Source: a bacterium (lineage in GTDB: Bacteria > Arandabacterota > Arandabacteria > Arandabacterales > JALGWA01). From it: a stretch of 13,372 nucleotides of DNA. Each line of letters begins with the position of its first letter. The stretch's first letter is position 1. Shown here piece by piece: positions 8,939 to 13,372 of the stretch. The DNA lies in the NCBI GenBank assembly GCA_025774425.1, contig JALGWA010000008.1, positions 1 through 13,372 on the forward strand, written 5' to 3'. The notes under the pieces were generated by a model. The model had not been told where the DNA came from and searched no databases. It saw only the letters and a program-made list of their open reading frames with translations. Made by a program: the position numbers and the translations under genes.

Positions 8939-8958
8939 GGATTTGAGCAGGAGATAGC

Positions 8959-8984
8959 GGGGCAGCTGTGCTGCCCCTGTTTTG
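8959..8984 (+). terminator. Attenuator-like hairpin in the M14 leader
   Basis: GGGGCAGC (8959-8966), loop TGT, GCTGCCCC (8970-8977) form a perfect 8-bp GC stem followed by TGTTTTG. It lies between the promoter and the gene and looks like a compact intrinsic terminator. Its 3' arm GCTGCCC (8970-8976) is also perfectly complementary to GGGCAGC at 9011-9017, which overlaps the ribosome binding site, so two exclusive structures are possible. The T run is short, so termination efficiency is uncertain. Confidence 0.55.
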
Positions 8985-9005
8985 TGGGATAGGATCGGAC
9001 TCGAG

Positions 9006-9012
9006 AAGGAGG
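9006..9012 (+). promoter_or_regulatory. Ribosome binding site that fixes the M14 start at 9021
   Basis: AAGGAGG lies 8 bases before ATG 9021, which is followed by a clear signal peptide. An in-frame TTG at 8982 falls inside the leader hairpin tail and is rejected as a start. The last two G bases fall within the GGGCAGC segment that can pair with the upstream hairpin arm. Confidence 0.8.
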
Positions 9013-9020
9013 GCAGCCTC

Positions 9021-11234
9021 ATGCGCCGCACCGGATTTCTCGCCTTTATGCTCGTTCTGGTCGTTTTCGTCTCGTCCGCCTTCGCCGAGAAGGTGCTGGT
9101 ACGCGTCTACTTCGACAATCTCGATCACCTCAGGACCGTCCTCTCGGAGTTCGATGATGTCGCCGGGAGGCCCAACAAGCGCTTCGCGGAGATCGTCGTG
9201 CCGTCGGACAGGATGGGCGAACTCAAGGCGCTGGCCCCCAATCACGAGATCCTCATCGCGGACGTCGACGAGTACGTCAGAAACCTCGGCATTCTCGGCA
9301 TAGGGAGCGCGTACCACACTTACGAGGAAGTGAATGCCGAGATGGACAGCATCGAGGCCCTGTACCCTGATATCTGCAGGGTCGACTCGATAGGCGAAAC
9401 CTGGGAGGGTAGGACCATTTACGGCATAAAGGTCTCAGACAACGTCGGCGTGACCGAGGACGAGCCGCGCGTGCTGTACGTCGGTCTCCACCATGCGCGC
9501 GAGGTGATAACGACGGAAGTGCCGCTCTATATACTCTTCCACCTCGTCGACAATTACGGTACCGACCCCAGGATCACCGATCTCGTCGACAACCGGGAGT
9601 TCTACATCATACCGTGCCTCAACGCGGACGGCCGCGAGTACGTGGAGCATGTGGGAGACTGGCGCAAGAACCGCAGGGACAACGGCGACGGCACCTACGG
9701 CGTCGACCTCAACCGGAACTACGGCTACATGTGGGGCTATGACGACCAGGGCTCGAGCCCCAACACTTCGGACGAGACCTACCGCGGGCCTTCAGCCTTC
9801 TCCGAGCCCGAGAGCCGGGCGATCCGGGATCTCTGCGAGTCGGTCCAGTTCTCCACCGGCATATCCTACCATTCCTACGGCGATCTCATCATCTACCCGT
9901 GGGGTTATGACTATGTCGTCAACGAGGAGGCGGACGTCTTCCAGGGGCTCGCCGACAGCATGGCTTCGTTCAACAACTACTACGCCGGCCCCATCACGGA
10001 TCTCTATCCGGCCAACGGCGGGACCGACGACTGGATGTGGGGCGAACGGACGACCAAGGACAAGGTCTACTTCCTCACCGTCGAGGTCGGAGACGAGTTC
10101 TATCCGCCCGAGTCGGAGATCACGCCGCTCTGCGAGGAGAACCTCGAGCCCGCGCTCGTCTTCGCCGATTACGCCGACCAGCCGAGGCGCATACTGCCGC
10201 CGGCGATACCCGCGCTCGATCCCCTGACCGACAGCGACGACGGCGCCTACACGGTGTCCTGGTCGACTCCTGACCCCGACACGATCAACCCGGCGGTCAA
10301 GTACTCGCTGGTCGAGCGCACGGGCCCGAGCCGCATACTCGACGACTGCGAGAGCGACTGGATACACTGGATCAAGAACAAGTGGCTGCTCAAGACGACG
10401 AGGTACCACAGCTCGACGACGAGTTTCTACGGCGGCAAGACCAACGACAGGAACTCGACATTCATGTACAAGTACGGCATGGACGTCGAGGCTTCGGATA
10501 CGCTCAAGTTCTGGTGCTGGTATGACATCGAAGAGGACTGGGACTATGCCTATGTCGAAGTCTCGACCGACGGAGGGACGACCTTCCGGTCCATACCGGG
10601 TAACATAACGACGACGTACAATCCCAACGGCCAGAACGCCGGTAACGGCATCACCGGCAGCTCCGGCGGCTGGGTGGAGGCCGTCTTCCCGCTCGGCGCG
10701 TTCGCCGACACGACGACCATCGTGCGCTTCCGTTACAAGACCGACGGCTACGTGCTCGGGGAGGGGATTTACGTGGACGACATCCATCCCGTGCAGGAGT
10801 TCGATTCGTCGGCGGTCTTGAGCGACAACATCGCCGAGACCCATTTCGATGTCACCGGCAGGGATGTCGGCATGTACTATTACGAGGTCAAGGCCTGCGA
10901 CGCCGAGGGGCAGTGGAGCAAGTGGAGCCAGAGGGAGGACATCGAAGTGCTGGCTTCGGGCGTTCCGCGCACGGATGAGGAGCCCGGGTTCGAGGCCTTC
11001 AGGAATCCCGTCCGGATAGGCGGGAGCGTTAGATTCGCCGCGCGGACCAAGAGCGCTGACCGCGTCTACGTGATCGACGCCCGGGGCCGGGTGGTGGCCG
11101 ACCTCGAAGTGCCCGAGTCGGGCGTCGAATGGGATCTCAAGGGCTCCGACGGCGCCTATGTCTCACCGGGCATCTACTTCGTGAGATACGCTTCGGGCGG
11201 GCCGGTCGCGGCCAAGCTCGTGGTTCTCAAGTAG
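9021..11234 (+). CDS. Secreted M14-family zinc carboxypeptidase with C-terminal beta-sandwich and FlgD/Por-type domain
   Basis: Encodes 737 residues. Residues 1-22 are a signal peptide (cleavage after 'SSAFA'), and 23-94 resemble a propeptide. The M14 catalytic domain spans about 95-395: zinc ligands H158 and E161 in 'HHAREV', third ligand H284 in 'SYHSYG', substrate-site residues in 'DWRKNRRDN' and 'VDLNRNYGYMWG', and the general acid/base E355 in 'LTVEVGDEFYP'. All key residues are present, so an active exported carboxypeptidase is expected. Residues about 400-650 contain Ig-like or MAM/immune-inhibitor-A-like beta-sandwich sequence ('DDCESDW', 'VEVSTDGGTTF', 'EGIYVDDI'). Residues about 655-737 ('FRNPVRIGG', 'SPGIYFVR', 'AKLVVLK') form a FlgD/type-IX-sorting-like domain akin to that of the M28 peptidase. 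A consensus promoter and an attenuator-like leader precede it, so expression is probably regulated. Substrate preference is not predicted. Confidence 0.93.
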   Translation: MRRTGFLAFMLVLVVFVSSAFAEKVLVRVYFDNLDHLRTVLSEFDDVAGRPNKRFAEIVVPSDRMGELKALAPNHEILIADVDEYVRNLGILGIGSAYHTYEEVNAEMDSIEALYPDICRVDSIGETWEGRTIYGIKVSDNVGVTEDEPRVLYVGLHHAREVITTEVPLYILFHLVDNYGTDPRITDLVDNREFYIIPCLNADGREYVEHVGDWRKNRRDNGDGTYGVDLNRNYGYMWGYDDQGSSPNTSDETYRGPSAFSEPESRAIRDLCESVQFSTGISYHSYGDLIIYPWGYDYVVNEEADVFQGLADSMASFNNYYAGPITDLYPANGGTDDWMWGERTTKDKVYFLTVEVGDEFYPPESEITPLCEENLEPALVFADYADQPRRILPPAIPALDPLTDSDDGAYTVSWSTPDPDTINPAVKYSLVERTGPSRILDDCESDWIHWIKNKWLLKTTRYHSSTTSFYGGKTNDRNSTFMYKYGMDVEASDTLKFWCWYDIEEDWDYAYVEVSTDGGTTFRSIPGNITTTYNPNGQNAGNGITGSSGGWVEAVFPLGAFADTTTIVRFRYKTDGYVLGEGIYVDDIHPVQEFDSSAVLSDNIAETHFDVTGRDVGMYYYEVKACDAEGQWSKWSQREDIEVLASGVPRTDEEPGFEAFRNPVRIGGSVRFAARTKSADRVYVIDARGRVVADLEVPESGVEWDLKGSDGAYVSPGIYFVRYASGGPVAAKLVVLK

Positions 11235-11239
11235 GAAGC

Positions 11240-11293
11240 CCGGCAAGGGCGCTGTGCCGGCACGTGGAGGAGCTCCGCGCCGGGGCGCGGAGC
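11240..11293. terminator. Two hairpins between convergent M14 and receiver genes
   Basis: Hairpin 1: CCGGCA (11240-11245) pairs with TGCCGG (11255-11260), loop of 9 bases. Hairpin 2: GCTCCGCGC (11272-11280) pairs with GCGCGGAGC (11285-11293), a perfect 9-bp stem with loop CGGG. Both lie in the 84-base gap between converging stop codons. Neither has a T tract; together they are a plausible bidirectional terminator. Confidence 0.55.
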
Positions 11294-11318
11294 CCATGAT
11301 GGGGGCCGAGGCGCGGTG

Positions 11319-11708
11319 CTAGGCGCCGAACACCTCGTTGACCGCTGCCTGGAGCTTCCCGGGTTCGATGGGCTTCTCGACGTATGCCTCGGGCTTCTTG
11401 CCCATGTACTCGCCCATGTCGTCCGCCGAGAAACCGAGGCCTACCTTCTCCTTTATGCCGGTCAGCATGATGACCGGTGTGGCCTTGAGGTCGTCGTCCT
11501 GCTTGATGATATTGAATACCTGGAAGCCGTCCTTGCCCGGCATCTGGACGTCGAGGATCACGAGATCGGGCTTCTCCAGCCGCATCTTCTCCAGGCCGCT
11601 GTCGCCGTCATGCGCGAATACGACGGTGTGGCCCATGGATTCTATGATCTCCTTGGCGAAGTCGACGGCGTCAGGTTCGTCATCGATTAGCAGCACTTTC
11701 TTGGGCAT
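11319..11708 (-). CDS. Stand-alone response regulator receiver (CheY-like)
   Basis: A 129-residue single receiver domain without output domain. Conserved residues are the acidic pair D9/D10 in 'LLIDDEP', phospho-acceptor D53 in 'LVILDVQMPGKDG', T83 in 'VIMLTG' and K112 in 'YVEKPI'. It would take a phosphate from a histidine kinase and signal by protein contact or act as a phosphate shuttle. Between T83 and K112 it carries a longer-than-usual segment ('IKEKVGLGFSADDMGEYMG' then 'KKPEAY'), adding roughly ten residues in the alpha-4 region where partners usually bind. A strong ribosome site AAGGAGG (11723-11717) and a near-consensus promoter precede it. It is divergent from the FHA-GAF histidine kinase gene, its most likely partner. 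Family call is certain; the partner is inference. Confidence 0.95.
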   Translation of the reverse strand: MPKKVLLIDDEPDAVDFAKEIIESMGHTVVFAHDGDSGLEKMRLEKPDLVILDVQMPGKDGFQVFNIIKQDDDLKATPVIMLTGIKEKVGLGFSADDMGEYMGKKPEAYVEKPIEPGKLQAAVNEVFGA

Positions 11709-11766
11709 ACTCCATACCTCCTTGGGTCCTGTTACTGGCTTGGTTTGCCGGCTGGTTTAGGTGTAG

Positions 11767-11795
11767 ATTATGCCGGTAGGTCGAAGTGATGTCAA
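11767..11795 (-). promoter_or_regulatory. Promoter of the receiver gene
   Basis: On the minus strand, TTGACA (11795-11790, perfect) is followed after 17 bases by CATAAT (11772-11767, 5/6 match). The start codon lies about 58 bases downstream of the -10 box. Confidence 0.75.
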
Positions 11796-11820
11796 CAACA
11801 ATATGGGCGGCACGTGTGCG

Positions 11821-11849
11821 TTGCAACCAGCGGGACAAGCGTGTAAGAT
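11821..11849 (+). promoter_or_regulatory. Candidate promoter of the FHA-GAF kinase gene
   Basis: TTGCAA (11821-11826, 4/6) and TAAGAT (11844-11849, 4/6) are 17 bases apart. It sits back-to-back with the receiver promoter, their -35 boxes 25 bases apart, so one regulator or local DNA topology could affect both. The leader to ATG 11925 would be about 70 bases. Confidence 0.45.
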
Positions 11850-11924
11850 GGATGATGCGCCGCGCAGACCGGGGGCGGAACCGCCCGGCGCGGCCGAGGC
11901 GCTAGGAGCGAGGGCAACGGTTCG

Positions 11925-13372
11925 ATGAGAATAGTGATCACCGAAGGCGGCAAGAAGGTGGACGAGGTGGCGCCCGAGCAGGGTGCATACGTCCTCGGGC
12001 GGCATGAGTCCTGCGACATCATGCTCCATGACAAGACGATCTCGAGAAGGCACGCCAGGCTCGAGATCGGGGACGACGGGGCGTTCATCGAGGACCTGGG
12101 TTCGAGAAACGGGACCTACGTCAACGGACAGAAGGTCGCCCGCAGGCGCTTGAGATCGGGTGACCGGATAGTCATAGGCAAGTTCACGCTGACGCTCGAG
12201 GGCCTTCCGGACAGCGGGAGCGAGGTCGAGGGGGCCGCGGGGCACCGCGGCGAGGCGACCATCGTCACGTCCCTGGACGCGGGCAGGATAGGGCGGGCCG
12301 AGGACATCAAGCAGGGCGACGTCGATCCCGGGGCCGCCACCGAGAGGCTTTCGAGCCTGTATGAGCTCGGCCGACGGCTCTGCGGCAGGCTGGGCACGGC
12401 GGATATCGCGGATACCTTCCTCGACATGCTGCTCAGGGTGTTCGACAAGGCCGACCGCGCCGTCGTACTGGTCGAGGACAGGATGAGCCGCGAGATAGTG
12501 CCGATCGCGGCCCTCGACCGAAAGGGCGAGCCGGGCGAGGTCCGGCTGTCGAAGACCGTGATGAGCTCCGTTCTCCGGGACAAATGCGCCGTGCTGTGCA
12601 CCGACACGACCTCCGACGAGCGCTTCGCCGAATCCAGGAGTCTGCAGGACCTCAGGATCAAATCCATCATGTGCGTGCCGCTGCTGGCAGCCGACACCGT
12701 CATCGGGATGGTGGAGGTCTCCTCGGGCAGGGGCGGCATAACCTTCAGCGAGGACGACCTCAGACTGCTCACCGGCCTCGCGTCCGAGGTCAGCATCGCC
12801 CTCGAGAACGCCCGCCTCTACGACGAGGTCGAACAGGCGAGGCGGCTCGCCGCGATCGGCCAGACCGTCTCCGGCGTGGCGCATTGCGTGAAGAACGTCC
12901 TGAACGGCATCGACGGCGGGCTCTTCATAGCCAGGCGCGCCCTCGAGGCCAACAATCCGGAGAAGCTCGAGAAGGGCTGGGAGATGCTGGACCGCAACGC
13001 CGGCTTCCTCAAGACGCTAGTGCTCGACATGCTCGACTACTCCAAGCGCAGGGAGCCCGATTACGAGGAGGTCGACCTCGCAGCCCTCATGGAGGACCTG
13101 AGGTCCTTCGTCGCCGACAGGGCGGCGGCCGCGGGGGTCGAACTCATCTTCGAGACCGATGAGTCCCTCGACAAGGTCAACCTGGACGTCAGGCAGTCCA
13201 AGCGCGCGCTTCTCAACATCGTCGGGAACGCCATCGAGGCGACTCCCGAGGGCGGGAGGGTGGAAGTCTCCGCGGCGAGGAGGTCGGACACGGAGTTCGA
13301 CATCGTCGTCTCCGACACGGGGACGGGCATACCCGAGGACAAGATAGACACCATATTCGAGCCTTTCTTCAG
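11925..13372 (+). CDS. FHA-GAF sensor histidine kinase, C-terminus cut by window edge
   Basis: The frame starts at ATG 11925 and is open for 482 codons to the window end, so only the tail is missing. An FHA domain covers about residues 1-95 with the phosphothreonine-binding residues G25-R26, S40, H43 and N62-G63 ('VLGRHESCDIML', 'TISRRHARL', 'DLGSRNGTYVNG'). A GAF domain follows at about 145-300, ending in the linker helix 'VSIALENARLYDEVEQARR'. The kinase part has H320 in 'SGVAHCVKNVLNGI', N435 in the N box 'NIVGNAIEATPEGG', D464 in 'DTGTGIP' and the F box 'IFEPFF'. There is no membrane segment, so sensing is cytoplasmic: GAF for a small ligand or redox signal, FHA for a phosphothreonine partner, which suggests cross-talk with Ser/Thr kinases. 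The H box 'HCVKN' differs from common HExxxP forms. The ribosome site is weak. The divergent receiver protein is the likely phosphate acceptor. Confidence 0.92.
   Translation, partial: MRIVITEGGKKVDEVAPEQGAYVLGRHESCDIMLHDKTISRRHARLEIGDDGAFIEDLGSRNGTYVNGQKVARRRLRSGDRIVIGKFTLTLEGLPDSGSEVEGAAGHRGEATIVTSLDAGRIGRAEDIKQGDVDPGAATERLSSLYELGRRLCGRLGTADIADTFLDMLLRVFDKADRAVVLVEDRMSREIVPIAALDRKGEPGEVRLSKTVMSSVLRDKCAVLCTDTTSDERFAESRSLQDLRIKSIMCVPLLAADTVIGMVEVSSGRGGITFSEDDLRLLTGLASEVSIALENARLYDEVEQARRLAAIGQTVSGVAHCVKNVLNGIDGGLFIARRALEANNPEKLEKGWEMLDRNAGFLKTLVLDMLDYSKRREPDYEEVDLAALMEDLRSFVADRAAAAGVELIFETDESLDKVNLDVRQSKRALLNIVGNAIEATPEGGRVEVSAARRSDTEFDIVVSDTGTGIPEDKIDTIFEPFF

Noticed and set aside
12584-13162. 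Second plus-strand frame inside the kinase gene
   Set aside because: Arg/Gly-rich shadow frame. The kinase frame holds the GAF, H-box and N-box motifs over the same bases.

Overview
The window is high-GC bacterial chromosome with long genes, short gaps and Shine-Dalgarno-led starts. Two secreted peptidases end in a FlgD/Por-type C-terminal domain (motif 'SPG-I/V-YFVR'). A seven-repeat YCF48-like propeller, an FHA-GAF histidine kinase and a fused-MFS/spermidine-synthase-type membrane protein are also present. This mix suggests an uncultured lineage of the Fibrobacteres-Chlorobi-Bacteroidetes sphere or a related candidate phylum. That placement is an inference from gene content only; there is no rRNA or phylogenetic marker tree here. 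I see no phage, integrase, transposase, CRISPR, tRNA or rRNA gene.

Layout. (1) 1-505, minus: N-terminal part of a polytopic membrane protein of the fused MFS/spermidine synthase type, cut by the window edge. (2) 681-3182, plus: secreted M28 zinc peptidase whose catalytic domain is interrupted by seven YCF48/BNR-like repeats. (3) 3279-6588, plus: a probable two-gene operon of an intramembrane rhomboid protease and the ClpB disaggregase. (4) 6738-7532, plus: single-pass TonB-like protein with no ExbB/ExbD alongside. (5) 7567-8781, minus: cytoplasmic sulfatase-like (alkaline phosphatase superfamily) protein, convergent with the TonB-like gene. (6) 9021-11234, plus: secreted M14 zinc carboxypeptidase with a long, structured 5' leader behind a consensus promoter. 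(7) 11319-11708, minus, and 11925-13372, plus: divergently transcribed stand-alone receiver protein and FHA-GAF-histidine kinase (kinase cut by the window edge), a plausible two-component pair.

How they fit together. Apart from rhomboid-clpB and the receiver/kinase pair, these look like independent units with their own promoters. Broad themes are extracellular protein degradation (M28, M14), envelope and protein quality control (rhomboid, ClpB, TonB-like) and signalling. I do not see one multi-gene novel system. The items most worth a second look are the propeller-in-peptidase architecture, the M14 leader RNA with two mutually exclusive pairings, and the orphan sulfatase-like protein with a threonine at the nucleophile position. 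All intergenic gaps are shorter than 300 bases, and each is described below.
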